64,000 nt of DNA from assembly GCA_024234995.1 (NCBI GenBank), contig JACKNF010000015.1, positions 1 to 64,000 on the forward strand, written 5' to 3'. Shown here piece by piece: positions 40,573 through 49,639 of the stretch. Position numbers and translations under genes: made by a program. The stretch comes from Gammaproteobacteria bacterium. GTDB taxonomy: Bacteria > Pseudomonadota > Gammaproteobacteria > Competibacterales > Competibacteraceae. Each line of letters starts with the position of its first letter. Within the stretch, counting starts at the first letter, position 1. The notes under the pieces were generated by a model. It searched no databases. It saw only the letters and a program-made list of their open reading frames with translations, and was not told the DNA's origin.

Positions 40573-41532
40573 ATGAACCGTTTTACGTCGTTCGCTGTTG
40601 CGCTGTTTGTCGCGTTGATGGCGGTAGCGCCGCTGTTTCTCAATGCTTATCATGTGGATGTGCTAAACAGCATCGGTCTCTACGGGCTATTGGCGTTGAG
40701 TCTTAATTTGATTTTAGGCGAAGCGGGGCTATTTAATATGGGCCACGCTGCATTCTATGCAATGGGAGCTTATACGGCTGCGATTTTAAATACCCGCTAT
40801 CAGATTCCTATTCTTTGGACGCTGCCATTAAGCGCTTTGGTTGCCGGATTTTTTGCATTGGCAGTGGCTCGGCCTGTTGTTCATTTGCGCGGTGACTATC
40901 TGCTGATCGTCACTATCGGTGTCAGCGAAATTGTCCGTATCGCCCTGGTGAATGATGTCTTTGGCATCACTGGGGGCGCGAATGGTATTTTCGGTATCAG
41001 TCGTCCTGAATTATTTGGTTTTGTCATTCGCCAGCCCCAGCATTTTTATTATTTGATCTGGGGTTTTGTCGCGTTCACTATTTTTCTTTTTCTACGCTTG
41101 AAGCAGTCGCGCTTTGGCCGGGCGCTCAATTACCTGCGCGAAGATGAAGTTGCAGCCGAGGGCAGCGGTGTTAATACCGATTATTACAAACTGGCAGTTT
41201 TTGGTTTAGGTGCGGCATGGGCAGGGATGGCTGGTACCTTATTCGCCGCTAAGATGACAATTATTTCTCCAGAATCATTTAGTTTTTGGGAGTCAGTAGT
41301 GTTATTCATGATTGTTATTCTTGGCGGGGCAGGTAATGTGGCCGGGGTGTTGCTGGCCGCTTTTCTAGTGATCGGGTTGCCAGAATTATTCCGGGAATTC
41401 TCCAGCGCCCGGATGTTGGTATTCGGCTTGGTGATGATGGTCATGATGTTGGTTCGGCCACAGGGGCTGTTGCCGGCAAAAAGCAGGCAATTCTCATTCG
41501 CTGAACTAAGTAATAAGGGATCATTCAGGTGA
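40573..41532 (+). CDS. livM: Branched-chain amino acid ABC transporter permease LivM
   Basis: 319 residues. NSIGLYGLLALSLNLILGEAGLFNMGHAAFYAMGAY and GRALNYLREDEVAAEGSGVNTDYYKLAVFGLGAAWAGMAG identify LivM. Its TGA overlaps the GTG start of livG by 4 nt, so the two are translationally coupled. Confidence 0.95.
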   Translation: MNRFTSFAVALFVALMAVAPLFLNAYHVDVLNSIGLYGLLALSLNLILGEAGLFNMGHAAFYAMGAYTAAILNTRYQIPILWTLPLSALVAGFFALAVARPVVHLRGDYLLIVTIGVSEIVRIALVNDVFGITGGANGIFGISRPELFGFVIRQPQHFYYLIWGFVAFTIFLFLRLKQSRFGRALNYLREDEVAAEGSGVNTDYYKLAVFGLGAAWAGMAGTLFAAKMTIISPESFSFWESVVLFMIVILGGAGNVAGVLLAAFLVIGLPELFREFSSARMLVFGLVMMVMMLVRPQGLLPAKSRQFSFAELSNKGSFR

Positions 41533-42329
41533 TCAATGCCGTTCCGCCGGTCCTTGATATAACACCTTTGCTAGCTTTGCAACGGCTCACTAAACGCTTT
41601 GGCGGCTTGACTGCAGTGAAAGACGTATCCTTTACCGTTGAGCACGGTGCAGTTGCCGGGTTGATTGGCCCTAATGGAGCCGGTAAGACGACAGTATTTA
41701 ATCTGATTACCGGTCAGTATCAATCCGATCAAGGTGAGATTTTCTTCGCAGGCACCCGATTGAATGGGTTGCGGACTCATTGCATCATTACCTTGGGCAT
41801 TGCCCGCACCTTCCAAAATATCCGGCTGTTTCAGAAATTAACGGTGCTGGAGAATGTGTTGGCCGGTTGTCATTATCGGATGCATAGTGGACTTGTCGCT
41901 GCTATGCTGCATTTGCCTTCACAGCAGCGTGAAGAGCAGGAGGCTATAGATCGCGCCTTGCAGGAGTTAGAATTTGTTGGCCTGCGTCAGCAGGCATCGG
42001 CGCTGGCAAAAAATCTGGCCTATGGTGACCAACGACGGCTGGAGATCGCCCGAGCGTTGGCCACTCAGCCGCGCCTGCTGGTTTTGGATGAGCCAGCCGG
42101 TGGCATGAATGAACAGGAAACCGAAGCGCTCATTGGACTCATTGGGCGGATACAAGCACGAGGTATCACCATCTTATTGATTGAGCATGACATGCGTTTG
42201 GTCATGCGCGCTTGTGAGAAGCTGGTCGTGCTGGAACATGGCGGCAAGATCGCCGAAGGGCCGCCGGAGCAGGTACGCTGTGATCCTAAGGTGATTGAGG
42301 CCTATCTGGGTACTGAAGATGATATGTAG
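41529..42329 (+). CDS. livG: Branched-chain amino acid ABC transporter ATP-binding protein LivG
   Basis: 266 residues from GTG 41529. ABC ATPase: Walker A GPNGAGKTT, LivG-specific GIARTFQNIRLFQKLTVLENV, a signature region AYGDQRRLEIARAL (YGDQRR where the canonical form is SGGQQR, as usual in LivG), Walker B LLVLDEPAGG and switch His in LIEHDM. Works with LivF as a heterodimer. Confidence 0.95.
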   Translation: MINAVPPVLDITPLLALQRLTKRFGGLTAVKDVSFTVEHGAVAGLIGPNGAGKTTVFNLITGQYQSDQGEIFFAGTRLNGLRTHCIITLGIARTFQNIRLFQKLTVLENVLAGCHYRMHSGLVAAMLHLPSQQREEQEAIDRALQELEFVGLRQQASALAKNLAYGDQRRLEIARALATQPRLLVLDEPAGGMNEQETEALIGLIGRIQARGITILLIEHDMRLVMRACEKLVVLEHGGKIAEGPPEQVRCDPKVIEAYLGTEDDM

Positions 42330-42362
42330 AGTAAACACCCGGAGGCATTTCTCCTATCTCCA

Positions 42363-42482
42363 ATGATGGCGGCCGCTCACAAACAAGCTACTGACAAAAA
42401 CCTGGCCGATCCGCCTGAGTACATCGTCAGCGAAATCATTCATGGCCAACTGATCACATGCCCCCCATCACCCAAGTTTTGA
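42363..42482 (+). pseudogene. Uma2/DUF820 endonuclease-like gene remnant
   Basis: A 39-codon frame between livG and livF. The segment ADPPEYIVSEIIHGQLITCPPSPKF matches the N-terminal pattern of Uma2 (DUF820) proteins, where a helix leads to a PEY/H-V-x-E-I-I-x-G-Q/E-L strand and then P-x-P. Whole family members have about 190 residues and PD-(D/E)XK catalytic residues, all missing here. It interrupts an otherwise compact operon with about 217 nt, so a copy was probably inserted and then mostly deleted. Confidence 0.6.
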
Positions 42483-42546
42483 TGTGATGTCGTTCCCATC
42501 GCGGGACACATGACGCTGAATCGCTCCTGTTCAGGATATTATCTCT

Positions 42547-43254
42547 ATGCTGCTTGAAGTTGAAAATCTCCATGTTCATTATGGCAATGTCGAGGCGTTG
42601 CACGGCGTCAGCCTGATGGTTCGCCAAGGTGAAATTGTTGCGATTTTGGGGGCAAATGGTGCTGGTAAGACCACAACGTTGAGTGCTATCAGCGGGCTAT
42701 TGCGTTCATCGGCTGGAGAGATCCGTTTTGAAGGCCGCTCAATTCACAAAACGCCTGCTCATCAATTAGTGGCGATGGGTATTGCACAAGCACCAGAAGG
42801 CCGGCGCATCTTTGGCACGTTGACCGTGCAGGAAAATCTGAGTCTCGGTGCGTTCACGCAAACTGACCGGGTACGCATCGCCAAGAATTTGCAATGGATT
42901 CATGAATTGTTTCCGGTGCTGGCAGAGCGTCGCGAGCAGCTGGCAGGTACGCTCAGTGGTGGCGAGCAACAGATGTTGGCCATTGGCCGGGCGCTCATGG
43001 CGCAACCGCGCATTTTGCTGCTGGATGAACCTAGTCTCGGCCTGGCCCCACTTCTGGTTAAGGCGATTTTCCAGACTTTGTGGGAGATCAATTCGGCTGG
43101 AGTTACAATTGTACTCGTTGAGCAAAACGCCCATGCTGCGCTGAAATTGGCGCATCGTGGTTATGTCATGGAAGTCGGGAAGATCGTGCTGGAGGACCGC
43201 GCTGAGGTGTTGCTGGCTAATTCACAGGTTCGAGATGCCTACTTGGGTGGTTAG
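42547..43254 (+). CDS. livF: Branched-chain amino acid ABC transporter ATP-binding protein LivF
   Basis: 235 residues. Walker A GANGAGKTT, the LivF-type GIAQAPEGRRIFGTLTVQENL, signature LSGGEQQMLAIGRALM, Walker B LLLDEPSLGLAP, and EQNAHAALKLAHRGYVMEVG. Separated from livG by the Uma2 remnant; still on the same strand and probably in the same operon. Confidence 0.95.
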   Translation: MLLEVENLHVHYGNVEALHGVSLMVRQGEIVAILGANGAGKTTTLSAISGLLRSSAGEIRFEGRSIHKTPAHQLVAMGIAQAPEGRRIFGTLTVQENLSLGAFTQTDRVRIAKNLQWIHELFPVLAERREQLAGTLSGGEQQMLAIGRALMAQPRILLLDEPSLGLAPLLVKAIFQTLWEINSAGVTIVLVEQNAHAALKLAHRGYVMEVGKIVLEDRAEVLLANSQVRDAYLGG

Positions 43255-43299
43255 GCAGCCTGGGAGACAGTATTAAAACTTTTTCTGGAGGCAAACCTC

Positions 43300-44538
43300 T
43301 TGAACCGTTTTTCAAGGCAGTTTCTGGTTTTTGTCCTCGTTGGATTCTGGTGTTCGCCCATCGTCCTGGCGGAACTCCCGCTAGGTAGTGAAACCTTCTC
43401 TCTAAGTGGCTTTGGCACGTTGGGCGGACCTTATAATTTCGATGATGGGGCAGGGTTTATCCGCGATATTTCGCAACCTAAGGGTGCTCGTGGCAATGGC
43501 GTCGACTGGGCGATCGATTCCCGCTTGGGATTACAGGGGACTTGGAAGCCGCGCGAGGATTTCTCAAGCACCCTGCAATTAGTTAGTAAATACCGCTATG
43601 ACGGTAGTTACCGTCCTGAAGTCACCTGGGCTTTCCTTAAATACGCGATCAATCCAAACGTGCAGGTTCGTGCTGGGCGGTTAGGCACTGATATCTACTT
43701 GCAAGCTGATTCCCGCGATGTCGGGTATGCTTATCTTTGGGTCCGGCCACCAGTGGATTATTTTGGCCAGTTATTTAATTCGTACATCGATGGGCTCGAC
43801 TTGACTGCAACGCGAGGATTCGGTGATGGATTGTTGCGAGGTAAGCTGTATGCAGGCCAGTTGCATGAAACTCTTCCTGGAGCAAAAGGAAGTGAGTATT
43901 CTTTAAACGGTTCCACTGTTGCAGGAGGGCATCTTGAGTATCAGCACCTTCACTGGCTGTTCCGGGTTGGTTATGCTGCCGTACGGTTGGAAAATGAAGG
44001 CTCCATTGAGCCATTACTGAATGCGTTGCGGAGCACGGGTGTTCCTCAGGCGATAACTCTCGCCCAAGAGATGAGTTCAGCTGGAAAGCACTTTGATATC
44101 TTCAGCGCAGGCGTTGCTTACGATAATGGTCCATTGCAAAGCCAACTGATGATGAGTCACCTATCATCCGATCTGGCTATGTCTTCCAATAATACTGCGG
44201 GTTATTTATCGATCGGCTATCGGATCGGCCAGTGGACCCCTTATTTGGTTTATTCCAGAATAAAATCTAAAGATCCTCAATATACAACCGGTCTGCCAAA
44301 CAGCCTGCCTTTCGAGGCTATTAATGCTGGAGTTGCTCAAGCATTCTCGTTCAACCAAGTCAATCAGGAGACGTTTTCCCTGGGTGTGCGCTATGATTTT
44401 GCCCAAAATGCGGATTTCAAGCTGCAACTGGATTGGATTGATAGCCGCGATAATCCATCCATACTATGGATCGATCCAGAGCCGGACTGGGACGGGCAGG
44501 CGGCGGTGCTCAGCGCCACATTTGACTTCGTGTTCTAG
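43300..44538 (+). CDS. Porin-like outer-membrane protein of a signalling cluster
   Basis: 412 residues from TTG 43300, chosen because TGGAGG lies 8 nt upstream. Signal peptide MNRFSRQFLVFVLVGFWCSPIVLA. The mature chain has alternating amphipathic strands (AIDSRLGLQGTWKP, FSSTLQLVSKYRY, VQVRAGRLGTDIYLQ, GYLSIGYRIGQWTPYLVYSRI, FSLGVRYDFA) and ends in FDFVF with a terminal Phe, as in outer-membrane beta-barrels. It is followed by a PstS-like periplasmic protein and a GGDEF protein, a trio seen in other gammaproteobacteria. Whether it is a channel or a structural part of a sensor is unknown. Confidence 0.75.
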   Translation: MNRFSRQFLVFVLVGFWCSPIVLAELPLGSETFSLSGFGTLGGPYNFDDGAGFIRDISQPKGARGNGVDWAIDSRLGLQGTWKPREDFSSTLQLVSKYRYDGSYRPEVTWAFLKYAINPNVQVRAGRLGTDIYLQADSRDVGYAYLWVRPPVDYFGQLFNSYIDGLDLTATRGFGDGLLRGKLYAGQLHETLPGAKGSEYSLNGSTVAGGHLEYQHLHWLFRVGYAAVRLENEGSIEPLLNALRSTGVPQAITLAQEMSSAGKHFDIFSAGVAYDNGPLQSQLMMSHLSSDLAMSSNNTAGYLSIGYRIGQWTPYLVYSRIKSKDPQYTTGLPNSLPFEAINAGVAQAFSFNQVNQETFSLGVRYDFAQNADFKLQLDWIDSRDNPSILWIDPEPDWDGQAAVLSATFDFVF

Positions 44539-44553
44539 GACGGGGGACCAGTT

Positions 44554-45045
44554 ATGTGCTGTTCAAAATTGCGACGATTTTTGCTTTGCAGTTTCGGTAA
44601 CGGATTTCCGAAGCAGGCTTGGGTCAGAATTGGGGGGTTGTTTGGTTTAGCGCTCAGCGCGAGTCTCACTGCTGGTGCTGACGATCTTGCAGTAATCGTT
44701 AACCCGCAAAGTGGCGTTGAGCAATTGACCAAGGCTGAAGTCGTTAATCTCTTTCTGGGCCGTCAGAAGAAATTACCTTCTGGAGCCACAGCGTTAACTG
44801 TCGATCTGGCGGGTCCAAATGCTGAGAAACAGCAATTCTATACCCGGTTGGTCGACAAGCAACTGGCTGAAATCAACTCCTATTGGGCGCGCTTGTATTT
44901 CTCCGGGCAGGGATCACCACCCCGTCAGGCCGAAGCGGCCGAGGAAGTGCTGGATATTATTGAAAACAACAAAGGCGCCATTGGTTATGTCGAGCGGGCT
45001 AAAGTCGATCCGCGTGTGAAGATCGTCTATATTCTGGCAGATTAA
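44554..45045 (+). CDS. Small PstS-like periplasmic binding protein
   Basis: 163 residues. A signal peptide (about residues 1-42, ending SLTAGA) precedes a one-domain phosphate-binding-protein-like fold: LAVIVNPQSGVEQLTKAEVVNLFLGRQKKLPSG, FYTRLVDKQLAEINSYWARLYFSG and NNKGAIGYVERA. It is about half the length of PstS and stands next to a GGDEF sensor rather than pst genes, so it is likelier to be a sensing partner than a transporter subunit. 15 nt after the porin-like gene. Confidence 0.8.
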   Translation: MCCSKLRRFLLCSFGNGFPKQAWVRIGGLFGLALSASLTAGADDLAVIVNPQSGVEQLTKAEVVNLFLGRQKKLPSGATALTVDLAGPNAEKQQFYTRLVDKQLAEINSYWARLYFSGQGSPPRQAEAAEEVLDIIENNKGAIGYVERAKVDPRVKIVYILAD

Positions 45046-45077
45046 TCTCAATTTGCGCCTTTTATATCTTCGTGCCA

Positions 45078-46685
45078 ATGTCTCAACCAATCAGCCTTGT
45101 TACTCGTGCTACCCTATGGATTTTAGCGGTAGTAGCCTTCGTCGGTATTATCTTTTTATGGTGGGGTAATATGTTGGCGGTCGAGCGAGAAACCGGCCGT
45201 GCCCAAAATCAACTACGGCAATTGTTAGATACCGTTGAACGCCCTGCAAGCATTGCCTGTTTTCTACAGGATCAGCAACTAGCCAGCGAGGTCAGCCAAG
45301 GATTACTGAGCAACCGGATTGTGGAACGGATTATCATCCGTGCTGGAGAAACATTATTAGCGGAAGCCATCCGGCACACCAAGCCAGGTAACATCGATGA
45401 TTTGGCTATGGAAAATTCAACCGATTTTATCCGCCGCCAATTGGTTTCTCCCTTCAATCCTGATGAAACAGTTGGGGAAATACTGTTAGCAGCCGATCCC
45501 ATAGAACTGAAAAACCAGGTTATCCAAGCTTCATATTTTATTGGTATCCTGTTGATGGTGCAGATTTTTGCCGTTGGGGCTACTGTGGTGCTGGTGGTAT
45601 ATAGATTGATTACCCGGCCGATTAAGCTGATTTCCGATAATTTGCATAATCTGCCCGTTGAACAAGGAAAAATTCTTGCTTATCCACATCGGCGGCATAA
45701 GCACGATGAGTTGGGCGGGCTAGTGAACTACATCAATCGTATGATTACCCGCTTAGTCAGCTTGCTCAACGAGGAACGGAATCTACGGCTGCAACGCGAA
45801 ATCGAAGAGCGAAAATTCCGTTCAATCTTCGAACATGCCGATACCGGGATTTTCCTAGTTGATCAACATGGTAGAATGCTCTCCTACAATCCAGCGTGCC
45901 GGGAAATCATGCAGGCAGTGGGGCGTGTAGAAATCGATCCTATTTCTCGGGTAGCTAGTTTTTTTAACAACGATGAAGAACAAGTACGGGACATGATTAA
46001 AGCGTGTCTCGAAGAGAATAAGAATGTTCAGAGAGATATCAAACTAGTTGGCAAACATGGCAGCCCTGATCGTTGGATTCATATGACCCTTAGCCGGATT
46101 GAAGATGTGGTATTTCAAGGTGTTGCAAATGATATTACTGACCGGAAAATGGCCGAAACTGCTGCCAAAAAAGCTGCTATAACTGATGCCTTGACTGGGA
46201 TTTTGAATCGCTTGGGATTCGAGTTAAAACTGCAAGACCGTCTCAATAAGGGTTATGAAAAGTCAGAGTTTTTTTCAGCTTTGATGATGATTGATCTGGA
46301 TTTCTTTAAGCAAGTGAACGATACCTACGGTCATGATGCGGGTGACCGTGTTTTGATTTATTTCGCCCGTCTATTGAAAGGCATCGTGCGTAAATCGGAT
46401 TTGATCGGGCGGCTTGGCGGTGACGAATTCGTTTTATTCTTGGATTATATTGACCAACCTCGAATACTTGAGAGAATCGCGCAAAATATCATTGCAAGTA
46501 TTGCTAAGCCCATTGATCTTAATGAAGAGCAGACGGCACAAGTCGGTGCCAGTATTGGTATTGCCATATTCAGAGATATAAGCATCAAACAAGAGCAATT
46601 ATTCAAGCAAGCGGATGAGGCAATGTATCAAGCCAAGAAGAACGGACGTAACACCTACTGTATTTACACGTGTGCTCAGAAATAG
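45078..46685 (+). CDS. Membrane PAS-GGDEF diguanylate cyclase
   Basis: 535 residues from ATG 45078. Membrane helix ~10-28, a periplasmic CHASE8-like sensor (ACFLQDQQLASEVSQGLLSNRIVERIIIRAGE) to ~145, a second helix (FIGILLMVQIFAVGATVVLVVY), HAMP (RLITRPIKLISDNLH), PAS (FRSIFEHADTGIFLVDQHGRM) and a C-terminal GGDEF domain with DALTGILNRLGFE, the active-site GRLGGDEFVLF and DEAMYQAKKNGRN. No RxxD inhibitory site is seen five residues before GGDEF. It should make c-di-GMP in response to the periplasmic partner encoded upstream. Confidence 0.88.
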   Translation: MSQPISLVTRATLWILAVVAFVGIIFLWWGNMLAVERETGRAQNQLRQLLDTVERPASIACFLQDQQLASEVSQGLLSNRIVERIIIRAGETLLAEAIRHTKPGNIDDLAMENSTDFIRRQLVSPFNPDETVGEILLAADPIELKNQVIQASYFIGILLMVQIFAVGATVVLVVYRLITRPIKLISDNLHNLPVEQGKILAYPHRRHKHDELGGLVNYINRMITRLVSLLNEERNLRLQREIEERKFRSIFEHADTGIFLVDQHGRMLSYNPACREIMQAVGRVEIDPISRVASFFNNDEEQVRDMIKACLEENKNVQRDIKLVGKHGSPDRWIHMTLSRIEDVVFQGVANDITDRKMAETAAKKAAITDALTGILNRLGFELKLQDRLNKGYEKSEFFSALMMIDLDFFKQVNDTYGHDAGDRVLIYFARLLKGIVRKSDLIGRLGGDEFVLFLDYIDQPRILERIAQNIIASIAKPIDLNEEQTAQVGASIGIAIFRDISIKQEQLFKQADEAMYQAKKNGRNTYCIYTCAQK

Positions 46686-46700
46686 GAAGCCGGGTTAACT

Positions 46701-47651
46701 TTGAGCAAATCATCATTGCCTGTTTCCGAAGCCTTTACGGTCGAACCATCACCTGTTGCCACCCCGCTGTTAATTCCTAATACCGAATTGACAGCGGCAG
46801 TGTTGCTTGAACCTGAAACTGCTCTGCCTGAACCGGCTGCTATTCATCGCCGTGCTGTGTTGATGCTATTGGCAGCGGCGCTGTTTTGGAGTTTTGGCGG
46901 GGTATTAATTAAGTGGATCGATTGGAATCCCGCTGCAATTGCTGGGATGCGCAGCCTGATCGGTGCCGCCTTGATATGGGCGGTGTTTCGCCGTGAGCTG
47001 AAAATCGATGGGTCATTCGAGCAAATCGGTGGGGCATTAGCCTATGCCGGTACGGTGGTGCTGTTCGTGGTTGCCAATAAAATGACCACGGCAGCTAATA
47101 CTATTCTGTTGCAATACACCGCGCCGCTTTATGTCATCCTATTTAGCCCGTGGTTTCTCGGCGAGCAGGTCAGCCGTCGTGACTGGTTGATTCTGCTGGT
47201 GATGATAGGCGGTATGATCCTGTTTTTCCTGGATGACCTGACCCTGACAGGTTATTGGGGCAATATCATTGCCTTGATCGATGGTTTCTGCTTCGGTTGG
47301 ATGGCACTGTTCATGCGTCGGCAAAAGGACGGTTCCGCCCTGTCTTCCTTGTTGCTGGGAAACCTGATCGCCGGCGTAATTGGTCTTCCGTTCATGTTTC
47401 AGTTCATGCCGGATCTATCGAGTTGGTTTGGCTTGGTCCTGCTGGGTGTAGTGCAATTGGGTCTGCCCTATATTCTGTTTGCGCTGGCGTTGCGTCATGT
47501 CCGCGCCGTCGAGGGCATTCTGATTCCGATGATCGAGCCGGTATTAAATCCGGTCTGGGTGTTCCTGATGATGGGCGAGAAACCGGGTGTCTGGGCCTTG
47601 CTCGGTGGGGCAATTATCCTAGGTGCAGTGATGGTCCGCGCGCGCCGATAG
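46701..47651 (+). CDS. EamA family (DMT) transporter
   Basis: 316 residues from TTG 46701 (weak ribosome site), or shorter from ATG 46863. Ten hydrophobic segments in two EamA repeats: LLAAALFWSFGGVLIKWIDWNPAAIAGMRSLIGA and IIALIDGFCFGWMALFMRRQ...LALRHVRAVEGILIPMIEPVLNPVWVFLMMGE, the second carrying the repeat-end motif. The ~50-residue N-terminal Pro/Glu-rich extension is unusual if real. Substrate unknown. Followed by purB after 56 nt. Confidence 0.85.
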   Translation: MSKSSLPVSEAFTVEPSPVATPLLIPNTELTAAVLLEPETALPEPAAIHRRAVLMLLAAALFWSFGGVLIKWIDWNPAAIAGMRSLIGAALIWAVFRRELKIDGSFEQIGGALAYAGTVVLFVVANKMTTAANTILLQYTAPLYVILFSPWFLGEQVSRRDWLILLVMIGGMILFFLDDLTLTGYWGNIIALIDGFCFGWMALFMRRQKDGSALSSLLLGNLIAGVIGLPFMFQFMPDLSSWFGLVLLGVVQLGLPYILFALALRHVRAVEGILIPMIEPVLNPVWVFLMMGEKPGVWALLGGAIILGAVMVRARR

Positions 47652-47707
47652 CCGTTTATCTGCTATTTTTTCCTTATCACTTTTGTTGCAAGATTCCGGG
47701 TATAACC

Positions 47708-49078
47708 ATGGAACTCACTACGCTTACCGCGATTTCCCCCATCGATGGCCGCTATGCCGATAAAACCGCCGATCTGCGGCCGATATTCAGCGAGTATGGC
47801 CTGATTCGTCACCGGGTACAGGTTGAAGTCTGCTGGCTGCAAGCGCTGGCGCGTCATCCTGGCATCTCTGAAGTTCCGCCCCTGAGTGCATCGGCTATCC
47901 ATATCCTTAATGGACTCGTGGAGAATTTCGCCTTAGCCGATGCCCAGCGGGTTAAGAATATTGAGCGTACCACCAACCACGATGTGAAGGCAGTGGAGTA
48001 TCTGCTCAAGGAGCGTATCGCTGGCAACGCCGAATTGGAAGCAGTCAGCGAGTTCATCCACTTCGCCTGCACCTCTGAAGACATTAACAATCTAGCTTAC
48101 GCGCTGATGCTGCGCGAAGCGCGTACTCAGGCGTTGTTACCGGGATTGGATGAAATGATTGACGCCATCACCCGGTGGGCGCATCAATACGCAGATCAAC
48201 CGATGCTAGCGCGCACTCATGGCCAGCCAGCTTCGCCGACGACGCTGGGTAAGGAAATGGCCAACGTTGCCTACCGGTTGAAACGGCAACGGGCGCAATT
48301 GGCGGCCGTGCCGCTGCTGGGGAAAATGAACGGCGCGGTCGGCAACTACAATGCGCATCTAACGGCTTATCCGGATGTGGATTGGGAAGAACTTGCCTGC
48401 CGCTTCGTCACCGAAGATTTGGGATTAGATTGGAATCCCTACACGATTCAGATTGAGCCGCATGATTACATGGCGGAGTTTTTTCATGCTGTGATGCGCA
48501 TGAATACAGTGCTACTGGATTTCTGCCGCGATATCTGGAGCTACATTGCCATTGGTTATTTCCGGCAACGCACGGTGGCTGGCGAGATCGGCTCTTCGAC
48601 CATGCCGCACAAGGTCAATCCTATCGACTTCGAGAACGCCGAAGGTAATTTGGGAGTGGCCAATGCGTTGCTGGATCACTTAGCGGCTAAACTGCCGGTG
48701 TCGCGCTGGCAGCGGGATTTGACCGATTCGACAGTGCTACGGACCTTGGGTGTCGGATTGGCGCATACCTTGATTGCTTACCAGTCGGCGCTAAAGGGTA
48801 TCGGTAAGCTGGAAGTGAATGTAGCGGCGCTGGAAGCCGATCTGGACGCTAATTGGGAAGTGCTAGCCGAGCCAATTCAAACCATCATGCGCCGTTATGG
48901 CATCGACCAGCCTTATGAGAAACTTAAGGCGCTGACCCGTGGCCGCCGGGTGGACCGGGAGACCTTGCAGGCCTTTGTCGTTAATCTGGCTATTCCCGAT
49001 AAGGCGAAACAATCTCTGCTGAAACTGGCCCCGGCTCATTATATTGGTAATGCTGCTGCTCAGGCGAGAAAGGTATGA
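47708..49078 (+). CDS. purB: Adenylosuccinate lyase
   Basis: 456 residues from ATG 47708 (MELTTLTAISPIDGRY), identical in length to E. coli PurB. Fumarase/aspartase superfamily signatures: the catalytic-loop GSSTMPHKVNPIDFENAEG, TSEDINNLAY and ARTHGQPASPTTLGKE (His). It catalyses two steps of purine synthesis. A much longer frame is open upstream but overlaps the EamA gene and is not real. Confidence 0.96.
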   Translation: MELTTLTAISPIDGRYADKTADLRPIFSEYGLIRHRVQVEVCWLQALARHPGISEVPPLSASAIHILNGLVENFALADAQRVKNIERTTNHDVKAVEYLLKERIAGNAELEAVSEFIHFACTSEDINNLAYALMLREARTQALLPGLDEMIDAITRWAHQYADQPMLARTHGQPASPTTLGKEMANVAYRLKRQRAQLAAVPLLGKMNGAVGNYNAHLTAYPDVDWEELACRFVTEDLGLDWNPYTIQIEPHDYMAEFFHAVMRMNTVLLDFCRDIWSYIAIGYFRQRTVAGEIGSSTMPHKVNPIDFENAEGNLGVANALLDHLAAKLPVSRWQRDLTDSTVLRTLGVGLAHTLIAYQSALKGIGKLEVNVAALEADLDANWEVLAEPIQTIMRRYGIDQPYEKLKALTRGRRVDRETLQAFVVNLAIPDKAKQSLLKLAPAHYIGNAAAQARKV

Positions 49079-49132
49079 CAGTGTAGAGCCATTAACCAGC
49101 ATGTATAAACATCAACCAGCGAGGTAAGAGTG

Positions 49133-49639
49133 ATGGCAAATGACAACGGGGTGTCCTCGATTTCGCTGGACGGCTTGGAGGATAGCCGGGGTGCTTTGCT
49201 AGAGTTATTGGGGGGTATGCGGCGTACCCTTTATCTATACACGCCGCTGGTGCGCTCCGATTTGTACGACGATCCTGGAGTGATTGATGCCATCCGTAGC
49301 AGGGTGGCGGACCAGCCCAAGTTGCGGTTGCATCTGGTGCTGCCACCGGCGCGGGAGTGGCGTAATGACTGCCCGCGGTTAGCGCGGCTGGGTGAGCGGC
49401 TCACCAGTGCCTTGCTTCTGCGCACGCCAAACCGCGAGGAAATGCCGCATCGTCCGGAACTGGGTCAAGCTTTTGCTATCGTGGATGAACAAGCATTGCT
49501 GCGTTTCAGCGATCCACGCCGCCTGATAGGCAGTTATGAATCCCAGCCCAGCGAGCGTATGAAGGAGCTCCTGGAGTTATTTCACACACTTTGGAGCCGC
49601 TCGCAGACCGATCCCGATCTGCGTTGGCTGGGGATTTAG
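49133..49639 (+). CDS. Conserved hypothetical protein, 168 residues
   Basis: From ATG 49133, with GAGGTAAGAG upstream. Alpha/beta protein: LLELLGGMRRTLYLYTPLVRSDLYDDPGVIDAIRSRV, LRLHLVLPPAREWRNDCPRLARLGERL, then QAFAIVDEQALLRFSDPRRLIGSYES. The Y-x-P...D-x-x-V-x-D-A...R pattern recalls phospholipase-D-like or NTPase scaffolds, but no HKD or other catalytic motif is seen. Its stop overlaps the convergent Nudix gene by 4 nt. Confidence 0.7.
   Translation: MANDNGVSSISLDGLEDSRGALLELLGGMRRTLYLYTPLVRSDLYDDPGVIDAIRSRVADQPKLRLHLVLPPAREWRNDCPRLARLGERLTSALLLRTPNREEMPHRPELGQAFAIVDEQALLRFSDPRRLIGSYESQPSERMKELLELFHTLWSRSQTDPDLRWLGI

Noticed and set aside
47255..47707. N-terminal extension of purB by 151 residues
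   Set aside because: It overlaps the EamA gene in another frame, has no family similarity, and PurB begins at 47708 with a complete standard length.
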